Shown: positions 34,437-49,514 of the stretch, in pieces | Numbering within the stretch: position 1 is the stretch's first letter | How the letters are laid out: each line of letters begins with the position of its first letter | Origin: Tilletiaria anomala UBC 951 | Lineage: Eukaryota > Basidiomycota > Exobasidiomycetes > Georgefischeriales > Tilletiariaceae | Direction: 5' to 3' | NCBI RefSeq assembly: GCF_000711695.1 | Contig: NW_013547000.1 | Span: 1 to 64,000 of the forward strand | Length of the DNA: 64,000 bases | Translations under genes and position numbers: made by a program | Notes under the pieces: model-generated | Database searches by the model: none | The model's input: the letters and a program-made list of their open reading frames with translations, nothing else | Told to the model about the DNA's origin: nothing

Positions 34437-34935
34437 ATGAGCACCTCAAGCGAGGCAAAAATGGGAGTCATGGCCATCGTCACGACTCCCACGAGTGAGG
34501 AAGCCGAGAAACTTCCGAATCTGCTCTGTGAGTATGGATGTCAACACAGCGCTTTTGTAGCCTTGTCCTCGGATGCCGTTATAATCGTTCACGATCATTG
34601 TTTCCGACAAACTTACACCAGTGGAAAAGGACCTCGTCGCTTGCGCCCAGCTTGTGCCTCAAATCCGATCCCTATGAAACACATTTGTACCATGGTGCCG
34701 AGTTTCGATCGAACACTCGCTGACACATACGCAGCTACCGATGGAAGGGTAAGAGGTTTGCGATAACTTTGAGGTGTTCATGCTCTGCAAGGCTGTCGCA
34801 CGCGTGATGACAAGCGTAACGGAGCTTGTCTACCGCGAGGATTCTTATGACGAACCAGAGGTGGTAGCATGGTCGATTGAAAGCAGCTGAAAGGGCTACG
34901 TTAACACGGTTCGTGGGTGCACTGGCCAGCTCGGG
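34437..34935 (+). pseudogene. Decayed CutA1-like gene
   Basis: CutA1 is a small trimeric protein known for divalent-ion tolerance in bacteria and conserved in eukaryotes. Pieces occur in order: VMAIVTTPTSEEAEKL, an intact-looking intron (34528-34621), EKDLVACAQLVPQIRS, then after a second acceptor YRWKG, then FEVFMLCK and SYDEPEVVAWSIE, then a GYVNTVRGCTG trace of the usual GYLxW end. The frame is broken. A TGA follows RSL where the second donor should be and no GT is available there. The frame shifts by one base between WKG and the next block, and a TGA (34888-34890) precedes the C-terminal trace. The remaining similarity suggests loss is fairly recent. Sequencing error is an alternative, but several separate lesions make that less likely. 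Confidence 0.65.
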
Positions 34936-35150
34936 AACGCCAATGAAGGCTCGTTCGCGGGAGACGGAGTTGAATGAATGAGAGGTTGCTTTCAACATTC
35001 CTTCAAATACACTCTATCGCTACAGGTGAGGTTCAGATAGGGTCGGACGGAAATACCCGCCGATGTTCGGCTGTGATGATAGTAAGATGTGAATTAGGAT
35101 TCGAGCTGTGCTCTTTGCTTGCTTGTAATGGGAATCGACGACCGTCTACT

Positions 35151-38100
35151 TCAATTGCTTTTGTGCTTCTTCACCGCAGAGTGTTGTAGTGGCTCCTCTT
35201 CGTCGTCGTGGGGCTCCGAGCGCTTCTTGCTGTTTCCTTTGCCGCTCGCTTTGTTCGGTGGGGCATCATCCTCGCTAAGGTCCGAGTCATCGGCGCCATT
35301 TGGCTTCGTGCTCGTAGAAGGAACTGCGGAAGCCTTTTCGCCGAGAGGCTCGTCGTCGCTGTCGAAATCCGCGTTCGTGCTGGCCTTGGCAGTTGCCTTC
35401 TTCTTGACCAAGATCGACTTGGGTTTGTCAGCCTCGTCCGGCGCACCCTCCTCGATCTGCTTTTTCTGTGCGCTGTTCATCGAGCGCATTTTGGATTCTG
35501 AATTCTCAACAAAGACCTGCGGGAAAGCGAGAGGAAGGGGGCGTTAGCGCAAGGTCAGACCATGGACTGTGCATATGCGAAAGACATAAAACACACCCAG
35601 TCAGGCGAAAGGTCCTTGTCGTCGTCATCACCGGTAGCAGCCCATTTGAACTTTTTCTGCATCGTCATCGGGAAGAATTGACCGATCGACATGATCTGCA
35701 GACCAAGCTCCATCTTCTCGCTGCCGACTGCCTGGTTCTTGCGCTGATCAGGCTTCTCGTCCTTCACCTCTTTCTTGGCCTTAGCTTTGGACTTCTTATC
35801 CGAACTGGCATCCGGATCCTCCTTCTTCGTCTTGCTGCCGCTCTTCTTCTTAGGAGCACCGGCCAAATCGATTAACCGCTGGTCCCACTTCTTCAGCCAC
35901 GCCACCGTGATTCGTGGGTCAATGTAGTTCAGCTTAGACGTCCCCAACGCGACCTCTTTGGTGTTCTCTTTATTGATGCGCTCTGCCTCCTGCTTCTTGA
36001 TCGCTTCGACCTTGCCGAGAATCTTCTTGGCGCAGCTGGCAACGTTGACGTTCTCCGCAAGCGACCGGCCTGACTTGCGCTCTTTCTCCAGCTCCTTCAA
36101 GCGCTCATCGAGCGCCTTGAGCTCGTCTCGCACCTGCTCTTTGCTCTTGAGGCTCTTGTTTACCACTTCTTCCTTGTCATCTTCATTTTTCGCCTTCTTC
36201 TTGCCCTTTGCTTTCTTGTCTACTCCTTCGTCCTTCTTGGCTTTTTTTAAACCCTCGAGGTACTCTTGCTCCTTCATCGCGCGCTCAAAACTGCTCTGGA
36301 TGCGCGCCTTTTTGTCCGAGATCATCTTTTCCTCGTGCGCTTTGATCTCCTCAGGGTCCAGGTCGACGTCCTCCAAGATAGTCTTCCAGTGTTTTGCCCA
36401 GTCATGCTCCTTTGCCGGGTATTGTTTTTTCAAGTCGGCCGGCTTCCCAGCGTTTTTCAGCTTTTGCAGCTCTTTGAACCGCTCGTAGCGAAGCGCAAAA
36501 ATCTTCTCTTCGGTCCGCTGCATGCTCTTCTCGTGTACGACGGCATTGACAGTCTTCTGATGGTTGCACAAGATGGCCACCTGCCTATTCGCTTCATTGT
36601 ATGCTAATCGCAAGTTAGCAGGCGTCAGCGCGCGCTCGTCAGCCGTTATGCGGCTCGATAACCACTCCTCGGTCTTGTTGAGCAGAGCTTGGAACGTCGT
36701 CGATGCGTTGTAGGTACGGAACACCTTAGCCGACAGACCTTGCATGCCGCCATTATCGCGAGACTGCAGCCATCTGTTGATGTCGGACGGGTCGACAACC
36801 TCAAAGATCGGCTCTGTGCCCTTCTTAAGTTGGATCTTTCCCGACTTCTTGTCCTTGGCGTGACTGCGGCCGAACATCTTGAAGTTCTTAAAGACCTGCT
36901 CGGGACAGATGAGTTCGTCTTCAAACTTCATGCTGTCCTTACCGAGGAAACTCAGCTTGACGATGTTTGGCTCGATCAACGTGCAGTGCTCCGAGAGGAG
37001 GGAGCAAGCGCCGTATGTGTCCGCCTCGTCTTCCTTCTTCTCATTACCGACACGCAAAGAGTAGACATCGATGAGCCAGATGACTGTGGCGACTTGTCGC
37101 TCCTTACGCGACTTCGAGCTGAGAGCATTAGTGTAATTCTTCCTCAGTTTGGCTACTGTCTTGTCCAATCGCCGAGCTTTCTCGTACTTTTCTCGGTCAG
37201 CGTTTGTCTTGAAGTTGCTGGTGGGGTCGAGGAACATGTACTTGTGTTGAGCATTAATGTTCTCCTGCCAAAATGCGAGCCACGTGGTGTTCTTGTCTTC
37301 GACAACAGCCTTCCACTTATGCCCCTTGGGCGGTGGAGGGGGCGGGTGATTTGGATCATTGAGTGTGTGGTTGATCGTGATCTGCTCCGGCATGACCCGA
37401 GTCTTAATACGGCCCGTCTTTGGGTGTTCGCCACGGCCGAGGAAGAGCGCCGGCGGCTCGACCATCACGTTCCCTACCTTCTGCTCGATGCCATCGACAA
37501 TGCACGTCTTCATTTCTGCCTCCGCCTTCTTCCTCTCCTCCACTTCCTTCTTGCGCGCACTCGGCGCTAAAGCTTTCTTGCGTTCTGCTTCCGCGTCTTT
37601 CAAGCTTTTCCAGTATTCGTACATCGGCCTGAAGTCGAGCTTCTCGAATTTCTCGAGCTTCGGCGCGCTCATGTCCATCGGAGGGTAGTTGGCAAGAAGT
37701 TTCTTGAAGTCGCTAAAGAAGTTATTGTTGAAGATAGGGTTGCGCGCGTGCTGCGTCTCGAGCTTGACTGCGTAGAACATGGCCGCCTCTTCGCTCTCCG
37801 GCGGGAGTGCAACAGGAGTCCCATCGTATACGAGCTTGATGTGCGACGGGAGCGGCTCGTACTCAGGCGGGAAGCAAGGCCCGTTGTGGTAAAGCGTTTC
37901 CCACTTCTTCGCGCCGCGGCCAGGGGTGTAGGTTGGCTTCTTTGCCTTTACCTTCTTCCCAACTTCTCCGTCCTCGTCTTCGTCATCGCCCTCTTCCTCA
38001 CTGTCTTCCTCATCGTCGCCCTCCTCATTTTGGTCCTCGGTCTTGGTAACAATTGCCATGCTGCTGGACGCTTGGTGGACAAGCGGCTCTTCATCCTCGC

Positions 38101-38394
38101 TCAAGTCGGAGTTATTCTCGCTTTTCGCGCCGTGTCCATTCGTGTAGGAGCCGTTGGCAACCGCCTTGCGTGTGATTGCAGTCAGCAGTGCTTCGCCGTC
38201 ATCGTCTGTTTCCATGCTCTCGCCGGTTAGAGGACTGTCCTCGCTTTTGATGCGCTTACCCTGCAGTGTTTGCCACACACGGGGGTCAGTCATTTCATAT
38301 CGCCCTTCGGAGCTCAGTAAAAATAACGCACCAGCGGCATCTCATCTTCGCTGTCGTCCTCATGGATGACCTTCTTCCGAATACCGGCCGCCAT
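35151..38394 (-). CDS. TOP1: DNA topoisomerase I (type IB)
   Basis: The nuclear enzyme that nicks one strand, relaxes supercoils and reseals. Exons 38394-38332, 38260-35597 and 35516-35151 give 1030 residues. Core domain motifs are GPCFPPEYEPLPSHIKLVYD, DKNTTWLAFWQENINAQHKY, ATVIWLIDVYSLRVGNEK and KAKIQSSFERAMKE-type linker helices. The active-site tyrosine (about Y801) is in TSKLNYIDPRITVAWLKKWD. Family proteins usually end some 40 residues after it, but here about 229 residues follow. A Lys-rich insert of some 60 residues (KKKSGSKTKKEDPD...) precedes the expected last helix (FFPMTMQKKFKWA), and a further acidic/basic tail of more than 110 residues ends VKKHKSN. The N-terminus is acidic and Ser-rich. 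The third exon is fixed by SPDW joined to VFVENSESK. Confidence 0.96.
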
Positions 38395-39403
38395 CGTGTG
38401 AACTGGGCGTCAAAAATCGTTACTGCAGGCACTCTGGTTTGGGCGACACTGGCACAGCTAAGTGCATTTAGATCTATACCTTGCAGGATCTGATGGTCTC
38501 TTCAGCGAAGGCGCCTGAAGCATGCAAAGGCAACAATATCGACACCTGAAAAGCGGTTTGCTATACAGGAACACCTCCAGACCGCAAACGGTGTGGGTGT
38601 AGGCGACCTTGCGATGCGTTGTTACAGACGAGGGCCGCCAAAGATGGAGGATTCGGCGCGTCACGAGCGCCTGTCAAAAGCTTTGATTAATATGACGTGT
38701 GAGCTGTTTTTTTTTCGCGACAGATGTATGCGTCTCTCGGAGAGTTCATGCGACAGGTTGGCCCGGCTTAAGTGGCGTGTCCCGCAAATTAGCTTGCAAG
38801 GCCGGGCGCGTTGAGACAAGAGAAGCACAATTTGCTACTGTATAGTACTTCTAGGACGACGGCAATGCTTGGAGAGGTCGTTGTGATCGGCTGGAAGGAG
38901 GCTACTGGATTAGGATGAGGGACAAGTGAGCTGGATGTTTACATGGAATGTAATATCCGCTCAGAATTTTATCAAGTTTCCGTGAATGCGGCACAAGTCA
39001 CCCGAATCGAGTGCGGCGGAAGCAGCACAGATTTACAAGTGGCTTTTGACGTTCGAGGAGTGTGTAAAAACCGACGCTATCGCTGCACCTTGGGAGACGA
39101 CCTTGATACGACCATCCTCCAGCTTTGGCAGCTCATCAAAGCCTCTCCTCAACGTCGACTTGACGCAACGGCGGGGCTGGCAGAACATGAGAACTTGCTG
39201 ATTTGGAAGGAGAACGCTCGAACCCAAGGTGGGTCTCTTTGCCAGGAATTCTGCTGCGCGCTTGCACTATAACTGACACCGTTTCTGAACGCACCCCACC
39301 CTCCTTTCCCAATGGCTGCTTGCCCAACCCTTTCGTGACCCGATCCTCCCTTAAAAATTTGATCTGGCTATCCGGTTACCAGCCCTCCTCCAACCAAATC
39401 ATC
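38395..39403. other. TOP1 / NDUFB3 divergent intergenic region
   Basis: 1.0 kb between divergent starts. It contains an ATG-initiated plus-strand frame at 38943-39272 (109 codons, MECNIRSEFYQVSVN...). All three local frames look equally protein-like and no family is recognised, so I do not call it a gene. The final 100 bp are pyrimidine-rich, as expected for the NDUFB3 leader. Confidence 0.4.
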
Positions 39404-39622
39404 ATGTCACAGCTTTACCGTGACCCATGGGCGCGCTCTGAAGCCTGGCGCAAGCACCCTGTCTTCTCCAACCGCTTCCTCTTCCGCTCCTTCCTCCCCG
39501 GCTTCGGGCTCGGCACTGCCGCTTTTGCGCTGTACTATGCCATCGACACCATCACGCACCCGACCAACGTGGAGAAGATCAAGGAACAGTCACACAAGCC
39601 GATGGAGTCCAAGATTGAATGA
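39404..39622 (+). CDS. Complex I accessory subunit NDUFB3 (B12)
   Basis: A single-exon gene of 72 residues. It encodes the small inner-membrane B12 subunit of mitochondrial NADH:ubiquinone oxidoreductase. The family block is obvious: YRDPWARSEAWRKHPVFSNR, then FLPGFGLGTAAFALYYAID, which contains the single membrane helix. Start ATG 39404 is the first in frame and gives the expected short N-terminus without a cleavable presequence. Fungal B12 proteins are about this length. The C-terminus is basic-acidic (KEQSHKPMESKIE). It faces YAK1 tail-to-tail, 317 bp apart. Confidence 0.92.
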   Translation: MSQLYRDPWARSEAWRKHPVFSNRFLFRSFLPGFGLGTAAFALYYAIDTITHPTNVEKIKEQSHKPMESKIE

Positions 39623-39939
39623 GAACATCAAGCTCGCGCGAGAGGGTGCCGTCTCTTGAAGAAGCATTTCATCATTTATCACAGCACTTGTGCAGGAGCA
39701 TCAATGCCGTAAATGAAGCGTCTGTATAAGCGTCGAAGCAAATAAGCAACTGAAAACAAGCCGCCAAGCGAGACCTAAGGCGCCACATCGAGAGTGAACT
39801 CGGGCGTGATGACGACTGGATGCAATAAGAACTCACTTGCTTTGCATTTCTACTGTTACAATGTCTCGCATCTACATCACGCGCCTGCTAAGGCTGCTTC
39901 CAAGCGAACAGGGGCATAAGATGAATAGCTTTTCACCGC
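39623..39939. other. NDUFB3 / YAK1 convergent 3' region
   Basis: 317 bp between convergent stops. No gene or notable repeat is seen. Confidence 0.5.
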
Positions 39940-44604
<4,665 letters not shown>

Positions 44605-45167
44605 GCTGCCCGGATACGATGCCCAGTCAAGAGTCGATCAGGGTAATGGTATCGGATGGGATGAGACGAGGGCTGAGCGGGAGAGCCACCCGGCTCGTGC
44701 TGCTGCTGCTCCTGGTGCTGATGGTGTGGGATGCATGCATACCTCGTATGTGTACGTAGATGCGGTCTGACAGATTCAATTGCCGAAAGGTGCAGTCTCT
44801 CGAAGGGCCAATCGGTCGGTCGATTCCAGAGCTCCCCTGCGTTCTATTACCGTGTGAAGGGCACGCTTGAGTAATGCTAGGGTATTCGATGACGGATACG
44901 ACGTATGGAAGCTTACGTCGTAGGAGTGAGCAGTGCAGAACGCGAAAGGCGGGGGAGACGTTTATTTCTGTTCCCCTTGACTTATGGCGGCCAAGAGGTT
45001 GCAATGATATATGATCGCTCGCAGCTGTCCTACTCTTATAAAGGTACTTGTACATGCACCTCACCCCCGATTCCTCGTTCTCAGGTAGAGTACAGGCGCG
45101 CCCTGTCCTTGTCAACATCAGCAGGCAAACGGCAAACGCCAAGCTCCCTCCCTGAGCATAGCGCACA
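44605..45167. promoter_or_regulatory. Shared YAK1 / CSN4 divergent promoter
   Basis: 563 bp between divergent ATGs. A TATAAA (45037-45042) lies about 125 bp ahead of the CSN4 start and is the best TATA candidate here. No other gene is seen. Confidence 0.45.
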
Positions 45168-47027
45168 ATGTCCACTGCAGCTGGACATCCGCAGCAGGAG
45201 CTGTTGGCGCCATCCGGGCTCGCCGCGCACCTCCGCGCGCTGACGTCGTCGACGGCGTCCCCGGCACGCGCGAGCGCGTACTCTGGTGTGCTCGTGCAGC
45301 TACTCGCATCCCCGCGCGCCAAGGTGTCCCCCGCGGAGCTGCAGCAGCTGCTCAACGTCTACATCGATGCGACGGCCCTCGCGGACGTCAACGCCTCCGG
45401 CGGCGGACTCGTCGTAGGGCGCCAGGTCCTCGCCGACTTTGACCATGCCATCCGGCAGACTGCCGCCGCCGCCGGCAAAGAGAGCAGTAGCGGTGTTTCC
45501 GCCACGGCAGCAAGCGACGCAAATGCCATGAGCGTAGATGAAGATAGCCCGAACACTCCAGCCATTGCAGAACTCGAGACGCGGCGCCAAGTCATTCAGA
45601 GCGTCGTCGACAGACTCCAACAGCGTACGCAGGCGTTCGAAGAGCAGGTTGGTCCGTTTGTCACTCTGCCACAGGTGGCAAGCTCTTGATGTGCTCTTTC
45701 CCCTCCTGGTGCAACGCAGATCACACGATTGCGAATTTATCTCTGCACTTTGCTAGAAGCAGAGGAGGACTGGCTCGAAGCGGCCAAGGCGCTGTCGGGC
45801 ATCCCGTCGCTCGACGCCTCGAGCCGGTCCATGACGGACCTGAGCCGACTGGACACGTACGTGCACATCGCGCGCCTCTACCTTGAAGCGGACGACACGG
45901 TCCAAGCGGACGTGTACCTCAAGCGCGCTTCACATCTCCTCACCGCCGCGCAGGACGCAGCGCGCTCCGGCGATGCGGCCCACGGAGCGCAGGCGAAGGT
46001 TCTGCTGCTGTCGTACAAGCTTAGCCAGGCGCGCATCTACGACGCGCAGCGGCGCTTCCTCGAAGCTGCAACCCGCTTCCACGAGCTGAGCTACGTGGCC
46101 GACATAGACGATGAGGAGCGTATGCAGATGCTGTGAGTCCACAAGCAATAGCTGTAGCTAGCATGTCTGCTACTTTGGCTCTGACACTCCCCTTTGTCCT
46201 GAATCCATCTGCCTTGCGGTTCGCACAGCTCTGCAGCAGTGACGGCAAGCATCCTGGCGCCCGCGGGCCCGCAGCGCTCGCGCATCCTCGCAGCGCTGGT
46301 GCGCGACGACCGGACGACACAGCTGCCGCAGCGCACAATCCTGTCCAAGGTCTTCCTCGACCACATTGTCCGCCAGGCGGAGATTGGCGAGTTTGAGAAG
46401 CTGCTCGCGCCACATCAGATGGCGCGCATCGTGCCGAGCGCAAACGACAAGGCCATGTTCGCCATGGCTGATGCCGAGCAGGAAGCAGCAGTGGGGGCTG
46501 AGGGAGGAATCGAGAAGAAGCGGCACGGTCCCTCGACGGTCCTCGACCGCGCGATGATGGAGCACAACGTGCTCGCCGCCTCGCGCCTGTACACGACCAT
46601 CACCCTTGCCGGGCTCAGCAGCCTGCTGGGCGTCAGCATGATCGGAGCTGAAACGATTGCCCGCCGCATGATTCTGCAGCGGCGTCTCGCGGCCGAGATC
46701 GACCAGAGCGAAGCCGTACTGACATTCCGTGAAGAGGCGCGTGTCATCGGCGGCGCGAGCTTCGGCGAAGGTAGCGAGATGACGAACAACGTCGCGGCCA
46801 GCGCCGGCGCCGGCGAGGACAAGAAGGAAGACGGCGCCGGTGCACTGGGTGCTGGCGCAGGCGGGGTCGACGAGTTGGTCGACGACGACTTGGACCCGGA
46901 TGCTATTTGCACAAAGCGGTGGGACGCGCACATCGCCCGCACTGCCGCCCGGCTCGAGGATGTGTACCAGCGCTTGCTCAAGCAGGGTGTCATTAACGCC
47001 GCTGCATCCACCAAGGCAGCCGCATGA
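45168..47027 (+). CDS. CSN4: COP9 signalosome subunit 4
   Basis: A PCI-domain subunit of the COP9 signalosome, which removes NEDD8 from cullin ligases. Exons 45168-45647, 45720-46132 and 46229-47027 give 563 residues (metazoan CSN4 is about 405). Family segments: RQVLADFDHAIRQ, RLRIYLCTLLEAEEDWLEAA, VHIARLYLEADDTVQADVYL, YKLSQARIYDAQRRFLEAAT, LAPAGPQRSRILAALVRDDR, FLDHIVRQAEIGEFEKLLAP, and the winged-helix end TITLAGLSSLLGVS with EAETIARRMI-like spacing (GAETIARRMI). The extra length comes from an Ala/Ser-rich insert near residue 105-130 and an acidic Gly/Ala insert (GAGEDKKEDGAGALGAGAGG) before the last helix, which ends DAHIARTAARLEDVYQRLL. Start ATG 45168 gives MSTAAGHPQQELL and no better ATG is nearby. 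Confidence 0.93.
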
Positions 47028-47732
47028 GCGTAAGCTTGAGCGCACGTATGCGCACACAGCGGCGGCGGTGGCTGTCGCCGCTCGTTCCTGCTCCCCAGCG
47101 AGCGTCAGTATACGACCGCACCTTTAACACACCTATGTAGCAACACCTTCCAACGATGCACGATACAGCATTGCACAACACACTCACACGCCACTCTGTA
47201 TTATACCATCAGCACATGCTCATATACGTATCCGGCTCTGTACTTTCATCTGTTACACGCAGGTAGTCAGGCAGGCGCTCAGAAACAGTACTTGTCAGCG
47301 CCGTTGCTTGTTGTTGGACATTTCTCGATTGCTAGCGAATAGAAAACAGGCGCAATGTGTGAAGCTTCGAAGTAGGCCAGTAGAGCCAGAGGGAGACGAG
47401 GGAGACTGGCGCACTCGCTTGCCGTGTAGAGTCGAGTCTCGAATCGTCTGCTACCCTTCATCATCTCTCATTGCTTCGCTTTTGGGAATGTGTGAGCTGT
47501 GAGATGAGGTGGGCGCAGGTAGAGAGTAAAGGCTCTGATGTATGTGCTTGGTTGCGAGCAGGAGCAGGTATGATGATGTATGTCGAGTGATAGCAAGGTG
47601 CTGCAGGAGAGGAAAACGCAGCACGCTTTCGTCCGCCGCCGCATCCGCCACTAGCGTCGCATCTATCTATTCTTCTTTCTTCATGTAATTAAAGCCGAGC
47701 CGAGTCGACCAGGCGAGCGCGAGTGCGTGCAT
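47028..47732. other. CSN4 / aldo-keto reductase convergent 3' region
   Basis: 705 bp between the two stops. No gene is seen. It probably holds both 3' untranslated regions. Confidence 0.45.
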
Positions 47733-49514
47733 TCAGCTGGTGCTCATCGCGAGCTTACCCCCCGAAAAGCCGTTGTTCTGCGATCCGCGACGCGATCCAG
47801 CTTGCGAGCCGCGCCTGGAGCCCGGCGCGGATGTGCCGGCAGGGCCGAGCTTGCCCATCTTCATGCCCTCGTCGAGCGAGTTGAGGAGATCCATACTGAG
47901 AGGGAAAGAAAGAAAAGGAGAATAGGTTAGTGGGTCAGCTTGGATGCTTGGCTACATGTGGCGCGGCGCATCGCGGCCGATGGAGGCTGTACGAACTCGT
48001 CCTGGTCCAGTTCAAAGTCGAACAGGTCGGCGTTGGCCACGATACGGCACTTGGTAAGGGACTTGGGGAGAATGATGTTGCCGACGTTCATGCCCCATTT
48101 GAGCAGGACCTGTGCGGAGGACTTGTCGTGTTTCTTGGCAATCGCGACAATCTCTGGGCGCTCGAGCGCGGCGCCCTGCGCCATGGGCGAGTACGCCTGC
48201 ACGTGGATGCCGCGGGCGATCGTCGCTTCGCGCAGCTCCTCGTGCTGAAAGAAGGGGTGCGACTCGATCTGGTTGACCGCCGGCTTGATGCGGCAGTTGG
48301 CGAGTAGGTGGTCTAGCTCGTCGACGTCGAAGTTGGAAACACCGATCGAGCGAATCTTTCCGGCGTCGACGGCGGCCTCCATGTCTTTCCACGCCTTGAG
48401 ACGCGCCTCTGTACCAAGATTGCCGGGCGAGTGGACGAGGTAAAGGTCCTGAACATGCGCCAAGGAGAGCGGATTATGCGTCAATGCTGCAACTTTCACG
48501 AGATGCAGCGAGAAAGCAGTCCAAGCCTCACCATCTGCAGCCAGAGAGAAAAATTGAGCAAGCGAAGGCAAAGGAAAAACCAAAGTGTCGCGTCAACAGA
48601 CAAGCCCTTGCAGGAGCAAACAGATCCCTAGGAAATTAAAAGAGGAACGACTCACGTAGTCAAGCTGCAGCTTCCTGAGCGACTCGTCGATCGCCTCGGC
48701 CGCACGCTCGTGGTCGGCATCCCAGAGCTTGGACGTGACGAAGATATCCTCGCGCGGGACGCCCGATTTGGAGGTGAAGTCCTTGATTGCGCGGCCGACG
48801 GCTTCCTCGTTGGCGTAGCGGGCCGCTACAGGCGATAAACAAATTGTATTATCAGCAGGGATGACAGCGGTGAGAGTGCAAGTGGTATAGTCAGCAAGCA
48901 GATTTCCTATGATGATTGTTTTTGCTGCGAACCCCGAAAACCCAAGTTTGCACCGCTCACCGTCGGCTACAAAGCTGAGGGCGCATATATCCACCATATA
49001 TGCACCAATCTGGCGGCAAGGGCATCGCCCGTCGACGGTTCAAAGCCCTTTCCCCCTTCTGCTGCTGATCAGGGAACACTGATTAAAGCACAATCGGATT
49101 ACCAATAAGACGATCCAGCGTAGGTAATACCCAAGAAGGCCAGCTGTGTCGCCATTAACCCTCCTTTTTGCCTTTTCTATTCTCCCCTGTTCATGCCCAA
49201 GAAAGAGGGTAATAGCATGATCCCGGTAACTCACCGCCATCGACGTGCCTGTAGCCAGCCTCGAAGGCCCATTTGACAGCGTCCTCGGTAGTAGCGTCAT
49301 TGGGCGCCTTGTAGACGCCGAGTGCGACCTGGGGAATGTAGTGGCCGCTGTTGAGCTTGATCTTGGCGTCGCTGACGCTGGAGCGGCGGCGCTCGCCATT
49401 GAGCAAGCCGGCGGCGCTCTGCTTGCGCTCTCCGTTGGGGGCGACCTGCGCCTTCACGTCAGCGACGGACATGACACCGTCATCGGCTGCGACGTTCAGG
49501 GCGTCGATCGACAT
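47733..49514 (-). CDS. Aldo-keto reductase
   Basis: An NADPH-dependent carbonyl reductase of the Gcy1/Gre3 class. Exons 49514-49235, 48825-48656, 48448-47997 and 47895-47733 give 354 residues. The catalytic tetrad is visible: Asp in HVDG, Tyr in [10 protein letters not shown], Lys in [10 protein letters not shown] and His in LYLVHSPGN. Cofactor-site blocks [45 protein letters not shown] and [17 protein letters not shown] also match. An unusual 50-residue N-terminal extension contains [11 protein letters not shown] fourth exon gives [17 protein letters not shown] and a repeated SRRGSQ tail. Its donor (GTTCGT at 47996-47991) is weak. If unspliced, the protein would instead end at 47927. The first intron (409 bp) is the longest in the window. 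The substrate cannot be told. Confidence 0.88.

Noticed and set aside
36689-37570. 293-codon plus-strand frame
   Set aside because: Antisense shadow of the TOP1 core, which has clear family motifs on the other strand.
38943-39272. 109-codon ATG frame between TOP1 and NDUFB3
   Set aside because: No recognised motif. The other two plus frames and the minus strand look equally open, so I cannot support a gene.
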